From assembly GCF_000449425.2 (NCBI RefSeq), contig NZ_AVHW01000029.1:54867-118866 (forward strand): 64,000 bases of DNA, in the 5' to 3' direction. Position 1 is the stretch's first letter, and each line of letters opens with the position of its first letter. This DNA comes from Clostridioides difficile CD160 (GTDB lineage Bacteria; Bacillota; Clostridia; Peptostreptococcales; Peptostreptococcaceae). The position numbers were made by a program, and so were the translations under genes. Positions 52,701-61,907 of this stretch are shown here, piece by piece. Below the pieces are notes generated by a model that saw only the letters and a list, made by a program, of their open reading frames with translations, had not been told where the DNA came from and searched no databases.

Positions 52701-52801
52701 TTAAGACACCCCCAATATTAAATTGTATAAGGTAGTGTTAAGTACTACCTTAATTATATTATACTATTATGAGTAAAAATATGCAAGTAAAAAGTTGCTT
52801 A

Positions 52802-53116
52802 TTATTCAAAACCTTTAAGTTCAAGAAGTTCCTTCCAATTATTTATAATTATACTTTCTAAAATAGATAACTTATTATTGAATTTATTTGTATTACTTTC
52901 CATTTTTAATATAGCCGTTTCAACTGATTTCATACTAATACTATCATCTGAATTACTAGTACTTTGAACAAGCTTCAATAAGTCAATTTGATTTACTATT
53001 TTATCTTGATTACTTTTTAATTCAATAATATCCGTACTTATTTTATTTTGTGAAGTTTTAATTTCTTTAATATCAGTTTTTAATTCTTCTAATAAATTGA
53101 TTATACCAGTATCCAT
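52802..53116 (-). CDS. Coiled-coil protein, 104 aa
   Basis: It begins MDTGIINLLEELKTDIKEIK and continues in heptads (LKSNQDKIVNQIDLLKLVQS). It ends WKELLELKGFE, as the other rod protein ends WSDIEKLKSIK. The two look like diverged copies. Function unknown. Confidence 0.55.
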   Translation of the reverse strand: MDTGIINLLEELKTDIKEIKTSQNKISTDIIELKSNQDKIVNQIDLLKLVQSTSNSDDSISMKSVETAILKMESNTNKFNNKLSILESIIINNWKELLELKGFE

Positions 53117-53194
53117 AGTTAACCCTCTTTTCTGTATATTTTAGTTATGTTTTAATATTATAACATGGATTCCTGTGGGTAACTTATACAAAAA

Positions 53195-53222
53195 AAGAAC
53201 TACTATATGTCAAGTAGTTCTT
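53195..53222 (-). terminator. Terminator in the HTH array
   Basis: AAGAACTACT pairs with AGTAGTTCTT; on the minus strand TTTTTTTG follows. Confidence 0.7.
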
Positions 53223-53244
53223 TAAAATTTATTAAAAATCTATT

Positions 53245-53433
53245 CTAATCAAGTAATTCTAAAGGGTTTATCTCTAAATATTTATATATCTTTTCAAATT
53301 CTTCAATCGTAAATGATGTTTTCCCATTTTCTTTATTCTGATAAGTTCTTTCTTTTATTCCTAACATTTGGCTCATATCATATTGTGTAATTTTCTTAGA
53401 TGTTCTTAAATCTTTTAACTTATTAATTTTCAT
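53245..53433 (-). CDS. Single-domain XRE HTH protein 4, 62 aa
   Basis: One HTH domain: LKDLRTSKKITQYDMSQMLG, then RTYQNKENGKTSF, ending LEINPLELLD. GAGGTGATAAT precedes ATG 53433. It follows membrane peptide D by 18 bases, so the pair may share an mRNA. Confidence 0.75.
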   Translation of the reverse strand: MKINKLKDLRTSKKITQYDMSQMLGIKERTYQNKENGKTSFTIEEFEKIYKYLEINPLELLD

Positions 53434-53451
53434 ATTATCACCTCATTAATT

Positions 53452-53553
53452 TTAAAAATAAACAATATAGATTGCTTTTAATGCAAAATATAAGAAGAAT
53501 AATAAGCCTAATACTTTTACTATTTGTACTGTAGTTTTAATGTGTTGATTCAT
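53452..53553 (-). CDS. Small membrane peptide D, 33 aa
   Basis: GAGGTGATTTA precedes ATG 53553. The peptide MNQHIKTTVQIVKVLGLLFF, then LYFALKAIYIVYF is one membrane helix. It stands directly before HTH 4, with the duplicated leader in front. Confidence 0.5.
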   Translation of the reverse strand: MNQHIKTTVQIVKVLGLLFFLYFALKAIYIVYF

Positions 53554-53568
53554 TAAATCACCTCATTT

Positions 53569-53597
53569 ACTTTTAATATTAGGTGTGTTACAATATA
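53569..53597 (-). repeat. Duplicated promoter/leader segment, copy 2
   Basis: It matches 52477-52505 with one mismatch. The shared leader implies co-regulation of the HTH 3 and peptide D units. Confidence 0.6.
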
Positions 53598-53645
53598 TCC
53601 ATAATAATATTACTATGGATATATTGTAAGATTACTTTACTAAGT

Positions 53646-53801
53646 TTATTTTAGTATGTAGTTTAGTATAGTAATCCAGCCAAACAAAGAAACTAAGGCA
53701 ATAAATATTGTTTCAAGTGATTTAATCACTTGTACTATGAGCTTTTCAAGTTGGTGACACAACTCGATAAGCTCTTTTATTTTGTCTTTGGTTAATTTCA
53801 T
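53646..53801 (-). CDS. Small amphipathic membrane peptide B, 51 aa
   Basis: GGAGGTGTGCCTA precedes ATG 53801. It begins MKLTKDKIKELIELCHQLEK and ends in a membrane helix (IFIALVSLFGWITILNYIL). It is about half identical to peptide A and of equal length, so the segment was duplicated. Confidence 0.6.
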   Translation of the reverse strand: MKLTKDKIKELIELCHQLEKLIVQVIKSLETIFIALVSLFGWITILNYILK

Positions 53802-53914
53802 TAGGCACACCTCCCTAATATTAAATTGTATAGATAAGATTAATTCTTATCTTAAGTCTATTATAATACACGAAATAAAATTAGTCAATATAAAAATACG
53901 AATTAAGTATAAAA

Positions 53915-53944
53915 ATAGACTAGATTTATTTCAATCTAGTCTAT
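53915..53944 (-). terminator. Terminator after the AbrB-like gene
   Basis: ATAGACTAGAT and ATCTAGTCTAT are perfect 11-base arms around an 8-base loop. Confidence 0.7.
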
Positions 53945-53950
53945 CAATAA

Positions 53951-54151
53951 TTAAAGTTCATTGTCTGTGAACTCATCATATTTTTTAATTGTTATAGTTT
54001 GATTATGTTCATCATATTCAACTACAACAGTCTTGTCGTCTTGAGTTAATCCCATATCACGAACCCACGTAATAGGTAGACTTATCCTTGTATATGTTGA
54101 ACCTGCCCCACCTTTTGCAAATGATATGTTTAATTTTCTTTTATTATCCAT
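53951..54151 (-). CDS. AbrB/MazE-like (SpoVT-AbrB) DNA-binding protein, 66 aa
   Basis: AAAGGAGTTTTTAAA precedes ATG 54151. The core STYTRISLPITWVRDMGLTQ, then DKTVVVEYDEHNQTITIKK has the swapped-hairpin pattern of AbrB/MazE (R-I-S-L-P, then G-x-x-x-D-D-x-V). It is a probable transition-state-like regulator or orphan antitoxin; no MazF-like toxin lies next to it. Confidence 0.7.
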   Translation of the reverse strand: MDNKRKLNISFAKGGAGSTYTRISLPITWVRDMGLTQDDKTVVVEYDEHNQTITIKKYDEFTDNEL

Positions 54152-54307
54152 TTTAAAAACTCCTTTATTATTTATTTATTTTAATGAATATATATATAAT
54201 TAATATTAAAAATATAATTTTTATTAATAACTTTGTAATATTTAGAAAAAGCTTTAATATTTTATTTTTCATTGTATAATTAGTCACAAAAATGATATAA
54301 TTTAGTT

Positions 54308-54338
54308 ACTAGAAGGTAGGTAGGAACTACCTTCTAGT
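54308..54338 (-). terminator. Perfect 12-bp hairpin terminator
   Basis: ACTAGAAGGTAG (54308-54319) pairs exactly with CTACCTTCTAGT (54327-54338). It lies after the peptide C gene on the minus strand. Confidence 0.65.
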
Positions 54339-54344
54339 AAAGTA

Positions 54345-54488
54345 TTAAAATAGATTATTTAATATTGTTATTAATAACCCTATTTTAACAAGAAGTTTAA
54401 TAGTTAAATTAACCATTTTATTAAGCTTCTCGATTAAGTTGTTAAGTTCGTCAAGTTCCTTGACGAACTTTTCAAGTTTTTGTGACAT
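54345..54488 (-). CDS. Small amphipathic membrane peptide C, 47 aa
   Basis: GGAGGTGATGAG precedes ATG 54488. It begins MSQKLEKFVKELDELNNLIE and ends in a membrane helix (LTIKLLVKIGLLITILNNLF). It has the same plan as peptides A and B but little identity. Confidence 0.55.
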   Translation of the reverse strand: MSQKLEKFVKELDELNNLIEKLNKMVNLTIKLLVKIGLLITILNNLF

Positions 54489-54493
54489 CTCAT

Positions 54494-55387
54494 CACCTCC
54501 TATAATTATATTATACATAGCATGATGCTATAAGTCAATAGAAAAATGGAAAATAAAGTTAATTTTTTATTTCTTCTTATTATATTTATAATTTCAATCA
54601 TTGTAATATTATAAAAATTCTATTCATTAAAAAATATTGTTTATCATGGTTATTAAAAAGGCTTACCTATCCATAATTAAAAAATTTATAAAGTGACTGA
54701 AAAGGATAATTATAAAAAATAAAACATTCAATTATACAATGCAACAGTATTAGAATATGGCATAATTATATTCTTAACTGACGTATTGCTGACAAAAATA
54801 TGAAAAATATCGTTAAAATCATTGAAAATACTGGGTTTTGTAAAAATAGGCATAGAATAGTTTGTTTTATGCTATATATAATAGTGTTGCTTAAAAGTTT
54901 AGTGAAAAGTAATACTTTATTTAAAAAAATAATATTTATATGATTTTAATTAATAAAGTAAAGTAAAAATAGCATAGGGGTATTTTTAGGAAAGGCTTTG
55001 TGTTGTCAGTGAAAATTTTCGACTAGTTCTTTCATTTCCACATTTAAATATTTATATAAATTACAGACGACTTTACAGAATAAATGACTCCATAGATTTC
55101 ATGCAAAATTAAAACACATAAAATCTTTTTATTGAAACTTTTTATTCTAAAATTAAGTTTTAATATAGAAAATATAAAATAAAAATGTATGTATTGATTA
55201 TTATAAAAACTACTAGAATAAATAAAAATAATATTATAAGTAATAACTTTAGATATACAGGATAATTTACTCTACTATATCAAAGTATTGTCTGTAAGAA
55301 AATGAATTTCAAAAGAGTATTAAAAGTTTACTATTACATTGTAAATAATCATGAAAAATAGACTTAAATACTATGAAAAAAATAAAC
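54494..55387. other. Long AT-rich non-coding region
   Basis: About 900 bases with no frame I can support on either strand. Its position between opposite-facing gene blocks and next to a parC-like array suggests promoters, an origin or a silent control region. Confidence 0.4.
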
Positions 55388-55500
55388 TATATTTAAACTA
55401 AAAACAAGTTAAATATAAACTAATAAAAGTTTATGTAAATGTAATAGTGTATATTTAAACTAAAAATGAATTAAAATAAGTTCTAATTTAAACTTAAAAA
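55388..55500. repeat. parC-like centromere repeats upstream of parM
   Basis: TATATTTAAACTAAAAA occurs at 55388-55404 and 55450-55466, with a TAATTTAAACTTAAAAA variant at 55484-55500 and a weaker TAAACTAATAAAA copy near 55416. Direct repeats before parM are typical parC sites bound by ParR. Confidence 0.6.
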
Positions 55501-55563
55501 CAAAAAATGTCAATTTATAGTTGAATTTTTGTTTATAATTAATTCAAATATTAATTAATTATA

Positions 55564-55572
55564 TGATATAAT
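55564..55572 (+). promoter_or_regulatory. parM promoter, extended -10
   Basis: TGATATAAT is a TGn extended -10, 35 bases before ATG 55607. Confidence 0.6.
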
Positions 55573-55606
55573 ATAATTAGCAAATATTTACTTAGGAGGA
55601 ATTAAA

Positions 55607-56521
55607 ATGGAAGAAAATTACCAAGTTATAGGGTTAGATATAGGAAGAGGTTATGTAAAAGGATTTAGTAAGTATAATGGTATGGTTAAAGAATGTTTAT
55701 TTAAATCTGTATTTGGTGATGGCAGAAATATAGATTTTGAAAAATATACAGACCCTATATATATAGATTTTGAAAGTGTTAGTTACTTTGTAGGATCTCT
55801 AGCAGAAAAAGAAAGTATAACTCCTATTAGAAATTCTGATGATTCAAAAACATCTTTTACAATGAGAATATTAGTTGCAGCCGCTCTTAATGAAATAGCT
55901 GTAGCCGATGAAGTAAAAATAATGATGGGTGTTCCATATAAATCATTTAGAAAAACTACATTAAAAGAAGTAATAGATACATATAAAGGTAAAACATTTA
56001 AAGTAAAAGATAAAATAAAAGGTGGACACAAAGAAATAAAAATATCTGATATATCAATTTTTAGAGAAGGAGATGCTGCACTATTTCATACATTAGAAGG
56101 AAAAGTAAATGAAGATAAAGCTGTTGGTATGGTTTCTATAGGTTTTAGAAGTACTGAAATGTCTTTCTTTGAAAAAGGTTTTGTATTTAACGATAAACTA
56201 TCTGATACATTAGAAGCTGGAAATCAAGATGCATTAACAATGGTTCAGAAGCAACTAAAGGATAGAGGCATAATAAGAGAACTTAATGAAATAGATAGTT
56301 CTAATGATTATGATGAACTTAAAAAGGTTGCTTATATAATGGCTTCTGAAAGCACTGCTCAAAGAATTGCCTCTAAATGGAAGAACATTGATGAAATGGA
56401 TGTATATGTATCTGGTGGTACTGCATTGCATATGAAATTTGATAATAGATTTAAAGTATCTGAAGATGCTCAAATGGCAACTTCTAAAGGCTTATTTGAA
56501 GTGGGTATCGAACAATTCTAG
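55607..56521 (+). CDS. parM: ParM-like actin homologue, plasmid segregation, 304 aa
   Basis: Phosphate-1 loop GLDIGRGYVKGF, a VGMVSIGFRS phosphate-2-like strand and the adenosine loop VYVSGGTALHM give the actin/ParM ATPase fold. It polymerises to push ParR-parC complexes, and thus copies of the circular element, apart. AGGAGG precedes ATG 55607. With parC-like repeats in front and ParR behind, the type II partition cassette is complete. Confidence 0.85.
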   Translation: MEENYQVIGLDIGRGYVKGFSKYNGMVKECLFKSVFGDGRNIDFEKYTDPIYIDFESVSYFVGSLAEKESITPIRNSDDSKTSFTMRILVAAALNEIAVADEVKIMMGVPYKSFRKTTLKEVIDTYKGKTFKVKDKIKGGHKEIKISDISIFREGDAALFHTLEGKVNEDKAVGMVSIGFRSTEMSFFEKGFVFNDKLSDTLEAGNQDALTMVQKQLKDRGIIRELNEIDSSNDYDELKKVAYIMASESTAQRIASKWKNIDEMDVYVSGGTALHMKFDNRFKVSEDAQMATSKGLFEVGIEQF

Positions 56522-56534
56522 GAGTGATATAAAT

Positions 56535-56804
56535 ATGAAGAAATCATCTAGCTTTTATTTGGAAGAAGATATATTTGATGAAATAGAAAGATATCAGAAT
56601 GATAGAAAAATAAGTAGTAGAAACACAGCTTTAGAAAGAATTATATTAGAATGGAAAAATTTATTAGAAGAAAATAAATTATTAAAACAATGTTTAGGCA
56701 ATAGTACATTTAAAGATAATAAAGAAATTTCAATTACAGAAGAGAAAATTATAAAAAAAGAAAATCCAATTATTAAAAATATATTTAATAATATGCCAGA
56801 TTAA
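56535..56804 (+). CDS. parR: ParR-like adaptor protein, ribbon-helix-helix, 89 aa
   Basis: TAGGAGTGAT sets ATG 56535, 13 bases after parM. The N-terminal SFYLEEDIFDEIERYQNDRK, then SRNTALERIILEW is a ribbon-helix-helix; the C-terminal tail (from KIIKKENPIIKNI) would bind the ParM filament end. A longer frame from 56439 overlaps parM and is unlikely. Confidence 0.75.
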   Translation: MKKSSSFYLEEDIFDEIERYQNDRKISSRNTALERIILEWKNLLEENKLLKQCLGNSTFKDNKEISITEEKIIKKENPIIKNIFNNMPD

Positions 56805-56808
56805 TGAC

Positions 56809-56843
56809 AAATATCTGCTCTTTAATTTAAGGAGTAGATATTT
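56809..56843 (+). terminator. Hairpin after the parMR operon
   Basis: AAATATCTGCTC pairs with GGAGTAGATATTT with one mismatch. No long T tract follows. Confidence 0.5.
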
Positions 56844-56993
56844 AACAAGACACTTGAGAACGGAGAGTTTATATGTTATAATGAAAATATACTATAAACA
56901 AAGATATTATTATTCATAAAGCTTTAATTTATAATAATTTTAACATAGTTTTATATAAACATTGTATTAGATTAATAAATAAAGAGGAAGGGT

Positions 56994-57935
56994 GTGATAC
57001 TTATAAATAAAGGTAATGAATTTGTAAAAAGTGTAATTGTAACAGACAATAGAACTGGAGAAATAGTGGAACATCGAGGAATGAAAAGAGGCGAAATAGT
57101 CGAGATTAACAAAAGAAAAGTATGTTTTACACCAGAACAAAAAGCTATTATGAATAATAAAAAAGAATTACCATCTCACAATTTTAAGCTAGGGGGCTTT
57201 GTATTCTGTGCTTATGTGAAAAATGAATTGTTATTTAATGAAATAAGTATAAGTAGAGCAAATATCAGTAGATTAATATATCTTACAACATATTTAAATT
57301 ACAATACAGGAGAAGAAAACTTATTAGTGAAATATTCTAAATATAAAGAAATAGTCCCTATAGATAGAAAGAATATGAGAGAAATATTAAATCTTAAAGA
57401 CAGAGCATTTAGAGAGTTTCTAACAGATGTAAAGAAAAACAATTTATTATATGAAAGTAATGGAAAATTTTATATAAGTACAGAGTATTTTACAAAAGGC
57501 ATTTCTAAATTTAAAGATAAAGACTATACAAGAATATATATAAACACAAGTAGGTTCCTCTATGAACACAGCACTCCAAGACAACATAAACAATTAAGCT
57601 ATATATATCAACTCATACCATATATACATTTCGAAAGTAATATATTATGTTTAAATCCAAATGAATTAGATATATCAAAATTAGAAAAAATGAGTTTACA
57701 CACAATTTGTGAATTATTAAATGTTAGTACAATAAAACAAGACATGAATAGATTTAAAAAAGAATTGCTAAAATTTTATATAAAGTTAGATGAAAATAGG
57801 TTTTATGTTTTTAAATATGTAATAGTAGAAGGAACTTATAAAAGTGTGGATTACTTTATTATAAATCCTTATGTTGTTTGGAGAGGTAATAATTTAAACA
57901 TTGCTAAAAGAGCAATTAATTTATGCTTTTTCTAA
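56994..57935 (+). CDS. Winged-helix phage/plasmid protein, 313 aa
   Basis: GTG 56994 follows GAGGAAGGG. The central LFNEISISRANISRLIYLTT and FREFLTDVKKNNLLYESNGK, then TRIYINTSRFLYEHSTPRQH resemble a family of phage or plasmid replication and regulatory proteins with a winged helix. The end repeats a second helix-turn-helix (SLHTICELLNVSTIKQDMNR). It may be a plasmid-type replication protein acting beside ParMR. The family name is uncertain. Confidence 0.55.
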   Translation: MILINKGNEFVKSVIVTDNRTGEIVEHRGMKRGEIVEINKRKVCFTPEQKAIMNNKKELPSHNFKLGGFVFCAYVKNELLFNEISISRANISRLIYLTTYLNYNTGEENLLVKYSKYKEIVPIDRKNMREILNLKDRAFREFLTDVKKNNLLYESNGKFYISTEYFTKGISKFKDKDYTRIYINTSRFLYEHSTPRQHKQLSYIYQLIPYIHFESNILCLNPNELDISKLEKMSLHTICELLNVSTIKQDMNRFKKELLKFYIKLDENRFYVFKYVIVEGTYKSVDYFIINPYVVWRGNNLNIAKRAINLCFF

Positions 57936-58114
57936 ATAAGTTTCTAAGATATAAGAGGTAATAAACCTTAAAAAATTGAAAAAGTTCAGTAAAAACAGCT
58001 GAAAAATAAAATTTATAGGTGGCATAGAAATGTGACTAAAATACAAAAAACTGGCATAAAAATGTTACTTATAGATAATAACATTTAATATTGTTAGCAA
58101 GATAAAGGTGAAAT

Positions 58115-58363
58115 ATGGAAAAAGAAGAATTAAAGGTAATATACTTAGAAGATTTATGTGAGATAGAAAAAACAAGTATACATAGAAATACATATCAGAT
58201 TTTTGATGAAGAATATGAAGGTGAAATAGATAGATACTATGAATTAAGCCAAAAATCTTCATATGAAATAATTAATAGAAAACACAAAGAAGATTTCAAA
58301 GATGAGTTATGGGATTATGATGATACAAATTATAATGACAGATTACAAGGAAGGGAGATATAA
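58115..58363 (+). CDS. Acidic protein, 82 aa
   Basis: AAAGGTGAAAT precedes ATG 58115. It is acidic and helical, with no motif recognised. It is 8 bases before the 479-aa gene and in one operon. Confidence 0.5.
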   Translation: MEKEELKVIYLEDLCEIEKTSIHRNTYQIFDEEYEGEIDRYYELSQKSSYEIINRKHKEDFKDELWDYDDTNYNDRLQGREI

Positions 58364-58371
58364 TCTTTTTA

Positions 58372-59811
58372 ATGTACAATAATAACAATTTTTATGAAAA
58401 TATAAATGGTAGATATGTTCAAGATTACATAAAGAATTTGGATTATAGTATAGGTGATTGTGAAGATAGAATTACGTATGTAGAAGAAATATTAGAAATT
58501 AAACATACTTGGTTTGAAGAAGTAAGTAGAAATTATACAGATAAATACTATAATTCTGTTTCAAAAAGAAACGAAGAGGTTATTACAAAAGTAAAGTATC
58601 AAGAGAAAAAACAGTTTAATAATGAATTTTGGGAAGAAATATTTGAACAAACTTCAGATAGCCCTTTAAATAAAGATGGTATATATTATGTAGACAAAAA
58701 TGGTGAAGAAGTAGCAATGGAGTATAAGAGATTTATTAAGTGGTGTAAATTAAAAGATATAAGTCCAACTGAATATGTAGGTGCAGTTAATCCATTTAGT
58801 AGTAGTGAAGGAACATGGGATTATAACAATAATGATACTTCTAAAGTTAAATTAATATTAAATAAAAATGATAGCACATATTCAACATCAAATATAGCTA
58901 AAAGCTTAGAAATATTAGCTAGTTACATATTAGCAGTAGATGATAAAAGTAAAGAAACTAAAATAAAAATGTACAATTCAAAAGAACTTTTCAAAAGAGC
59001 ATGTCAAGAAGAGGCTCTTCTAAATAAAATAGCTACAGTCAATGGTGAAAATACATATTCAAAAGCTTCAAATAAAGATGAACTCAAAGAAGATAATTCA
59101 TTTGCAATTTTCCAGATACCCAAAAACTATAAAAAAATAAAAGATATTAAAATAAAATCTAAAGATATTAAAAAATATCCTATGTTAAAAATGTATTCAG
59201 ATACTTATGAATGGTATAAAAGCAAATATAAGGAACTAGGATATAGAGAATTAAATAAGGAAGACTTGAAGATAAAAAGGGTAGTTAGAAAGAATTTGAA
59301 ATTATTAAAAAATGACATGATTGATGCTAAAAATTCAATAGAAAGACCTATTGTTTGGAAGGCACCATTAAAAGACTCTGGTAACCCTGATTGGAATTAT
59401 TTAAATATGTTTGATAAAACCCATGTCAAAGAACTTTTAAGAGTTCAGAAAGGAAATGATTTACAGGATGATTTATCATGTATTGTTATGGATTTAAATA
59501 ACATTATTTCCAAGATTGAATTTACTAAAATACAAATAGATATATTAAGCATGTATAGGAGAGATAAATCTTTGGAGTATATTTCTGATATTATGAATAT
59601 AACTTCTCCAGCAGTAAGCAAACAAATTGATAAAATAGTAAATAAAATAATTAGTACTTATGAAAAAGAGTATGAAGAAAATTACTATTATATGTCTGTT
59701 TGCAAAGGAAAGTACAAGAAGTGTAGCAGATGTGGGGAAATCAAATTATTATCTAAATTCGATAAGAATGGGAAAAAAGGATATAGGTCAAACTGTAAGA
59801 GTTGCAACTAG
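58372..59811 (+). CDS. Sigma-like HTH regulator with C-terminal zinc ribbon, 479 aa
   Basis: AAGGAAGGGAG precedes ATG 58372. The C-terminal part has a region-4-like HTH (IQIDILSMYRRDKSLEYISD, then ITSPAVSKQIDKIV) and then a four-cysteine ribbon (CSRCGEIKLLSKFDKNGKK, then NCKSCN). The N-terminal 380 residues are unrecognised. Standing at the head of the late block, it may activate late promoters or recruit RNA polymerase. Confidence 0.55.
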   Translation: MYNNNNFYENINGRYVQDYIKNLDYSIGDCEDRITYVEEILEIKHTWFEEVSRNYTDKYYNSVSKRNEEVITKVKYQEKKQFNNEFWEEIFEQTSDSPLNKDGIYYVDKNGEEVAMEYKRFIKWCKLKDISPTEYVGAVNPFSSSEGTWDYNNNDTSKVKLILNKNDSTYSTSNIAKSLEILASYILAVDDKSKETKIKMYNSKELFKRACQEEALLNKIATVNGENTYSKASNKDELKEDNSFAIFQIPKNYKKIKDIKIKSKDIKKYPMLKMYSDTYEWYKSKYKELGYRELNKEDLKIKRVVRKNLKLLKNDMIDAKNSIERPIVWKAPLKDSGNPDWNYLNMFDKTHVKELLRVQKGNDLQDDLSCIVMDLNNIISKIEFTKIQIDILSMYRRDKSLEYISDIMNITSPAVSKQIDKIVNKIISTYEKEYEENYYYMSVCKGKYKKCSRCGEIKLLSKFDKNGKKGYRSNCKSCN

Positions 59812-59929
59812 TTGGTGGGGAAAAGTGGTTAAGAAAATGCTTGTTTAAAACATATTAATAGTGTAAGGGGATAAAAATAAGACCTCTTATTATCAAATGA
59901 AAATTACATGAAAAAGGGAGATTGGAAAT

Positions 59930-60208
59930 ATGAAGACTAAAGAATTTATAAAAATAATAGCAGATGGGCTAGAGATATCACAGATAAAAGCAAGAGAAAT
60001 ACTTGATGTGATAGAAGAAAAAAGAAATGAAGTATTAAAAAGCGGTGATGAGTTGACTCTTATGGGAGTAAAATATTTAACTAAGGTACAAAAAGGTAGA
60101 GAGGGTGAAATAACCCTTGAAAATGGAACTAAAAAGCTTTGGAAATCAGAAGATAAGATAATACCTAAATTAAAAGCAGTTAAATCCTTAAAAGATGCAG
60201 TAAAATAA
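59930..60208 (+). CDS. HU-like DNA-binding protein (YonN-like), 92 aa
   Basis: KKEFI-like start (KTKEFIKIIADGLEISQIKA), KSGDELTLMGVKYLTKVQ, and ending KLKAVKSLKDAVK match the HU/IHF fold. The arm region is shortened, lacking the usual G-R-N-P. SPbeta YonN is a HU relative at a similar place. It would bend or compact phage DNA during packaging or late transcription. Confidence 0.8.
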   Translation: MKTKEFIKIIADGLEISQIKAREILDVIEEKRNEVLKSGDELTLMGVKYLTKVQKGREGEITLENGTKKLWKSEDKIIPKLKAVKSLKDAVK

Positions 60209-60237
60209 TGTATAGTACTATATATACTTGATATAAT

Positions 60238-60318
60238 AGGAGTTAGAGACTTATCTAGCTCCTTAATTTAAATAATTTTTATAATTGATTTAAACGCTGG
60301 GAAATAAATAATTCCCAG
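60238..60318 (+). terminator. Two hairpins after the HU-like gene
   Basis: GGAGTTAG with CTAGCTCC (about 60239-60264), and CTGGGAA with TTCCCAG (about 60297-60317). They form an intercistronic terminator or processing site. Confidence 0.5.
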
Positions 60319-60367
60319 TAGACTTTATAATAAAAACATATAAAAAATAAATTTAAGGAAGATATTT

Positions 60368-60553
60368 ATGAAAAATAATAAAGGAACTGTTTTAGAAAAA
60401 TGTGAAATAGTAAAAGAAGAAGATGGAACAATAAAGATTGTAGAACATTTAAAAGACGGAGATCATGAAGTATTACTTAGTGATATTTTAGATAAATATG
60501 CTGGTGATACAGATTTAAATATAACAATTAGATTAAGTGAAACAATAGTCTAA
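60368..60553 (+). CDS. YonK-family protein, 61 aa
   Basis: AAGGAAGATATTT precedes ATG 60368. The pattern EEDGTIKIVEHLKDGDHEVL, then LNITIRLSE matches the small YonK proteins of SPbeta, which form a coiled oligomer. It lies before a phosphoesterase, as in SPbeta. Confidence 0.65.
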   Translation: MKNNKGTVLEKCEIVKEEDGTIKIVEHLKDGDHEVLLSDILDKYAGDTDLNITIRLSETIV

Positions 60554-60633
60554 GATTAGTATCTTAGACTATTTATTTTTTTACTAATATATTGATAATG
60601 ATATTTATTTAATAAAATAGGGAGATATTAAAT

Positions 60634-61833
60634 ATGGAAGATATATTAAAGAGAAAAGAAAAAGAGACATTAGAAGATTATAGATTCAGAATTAGACTAG
60701 CAAAAGTTAATAAAGAAGTAGATTTAGATTGGGGTGAAATAGTTGAACTATTGGGTTTAGAATGTTCACCAGATCATTGTAGAAAAATCTCATATGGTTT
60801 AAAAGAGGCGCATGATTATATTAATTCAAACATTCCAAAATATTTTAATGAAGAAAAGTTAAATGATATAGAAGAAAAGATATTAGAATTAAAAAAGATT
60901 AGAGTACAAATATCTGATGAAAGAGCTTTAGTTAATAGAAAAATAAGGGAATATTCAAGGCTAGATAGTATAATTAATTTATTTAATAAAAAAATAAATG
61001 AGAAATCACATTATAAGCCACTTTTAGAAACTTATAATTACAAAAGATATGAGCCTTTAAATCAAGAAGCTATTATTCTTATTTCTGATATTCATTATGG
61101 ATTGGAAGTAATTAATTCATTTAATAGATATAATACTAAAATATTTAAAGTACGAATAAATTATTTGAAAAGTAGGATTGTAGAATATTGTGAACTTCAT
61201 AAAATTAAGAGATTGCATATAATGCTACTTGGAGACTTAATTTCTGGTCATATACATAATTCTATAAGATTAGAAAATAGAGAGAATATAGTTGAACAAA
61301 TTATAGAAGTATCTGAAATACTCAGTGACTTTATATATGAGCTATCTCAGAGAATTGATGAAGTTGTAGTTTATTCAGTAGGAGGAAATCATGATAGAGT
61401 TCTTCCAAAGAAAGATGAAAATTTAGATAAAGATAATTTTACACTATTAATAGATGAATACATAAAATTAAGAATTAATAATATAAATAATGTTATATTT
61501 CAAAACAATGTACAAGACAATGATATAATAATAGCCAAAATATGTGGAAATACATGTCTAGGAGTCCATGGAGATAAAGATAAAATATCAACTGCAATTC
61601 CTAAGCTTACATCTCTAATAAAAGTCATTCCTGATTATATCTTCATGGCTCATCTACATAATTGTAAAGAAGATAGTTTTGGAGAAAGTGAAATATGTGT
61701 AAATGGAAGTTTCTGCGGAACAGATACATACGCTAAAAATCTAAGATTAAGTTCATATGCAATGCAAAAATTTATGATATTTAATGAAAATGGAAGATTG
61801 TGTACTTATAATATAAATTTAAGTAAACTATAA
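60634..61833 (+). CDS. Calcineurin-like metallophosphoesterase, YonJ-like, 399 aa
   Basis: The metal-binding motifs of the family are clear: LISDIHYG (D-x-H), LGDLISGH (G-D), GGNHDR (G-N-H-D), VHGDKD (GH-like) and FMAHLHN (G-x-H-like). An N-terminal helical part of about 130 residues has an HTH (WGEIVELLGLECSPDHCRKI). SPbeta YonJ has the same plan and place. It may trim DNA ends or cleave phosphodiesters during replication or packaging. Confidence 0.82.
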   Translation: MEDILKRKEKETLEDYRFRIRLAKVNKEVDLDWGEIVELLGLECSPDHCRKISYGLKEAHDYINSNIPKYFNEEKLNDIEEKILELKKIRVQISDERALVNRKIREYSRLDSIINLFNKKINEKSHYKPLLETYNYKRYEPLNQEAIILISDIHYGLEVINSFNRYNTKIFKVRINYLKSRIVEYCELHKIKRLHIMLLGDLISGHIHNSIRLENRENIVEQIIEVSEILSDFIYELSQRIDEVVVYSVGGNHDRVLPKKDENLDKDNFTLLIDEYIKLRINNINNVIFQNNVQDNDIIIAKICGNTCLGVHGDKDKISTAIPKLTSLIKVIPDYIFMAHLHNCKEDSFGESEICVNGSFCGTDTYAKNLRLSSYAMQKFMIFNENGRLCTYNINLSKL

Positions 61834-61850
61834 ACTATTTATTAAGAGCT

Positions 61851-61888
61851 GAGTTAAGTTTATAGTTGTAGACTTATCTCAGCTCTTA
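61851..61888 (+). terminator. Hairpin after the phosphoesterase gene
   Basis: AAGAGCTGAG pairs with CTCAGCTCTT around a 19-base loop. Confidence 0.55.
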
Positions 61889-61907
61889 ATTGAACTGAAT
61901 CTCCCTA

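Noticed and set aside
53951..54151. The AbrB-like protein as antitoxin of a classic MazEF pair
   Set aside because: No MazF-like or other toxin gene is adjacent; the neighbours are membrane peptides and HTH genes.
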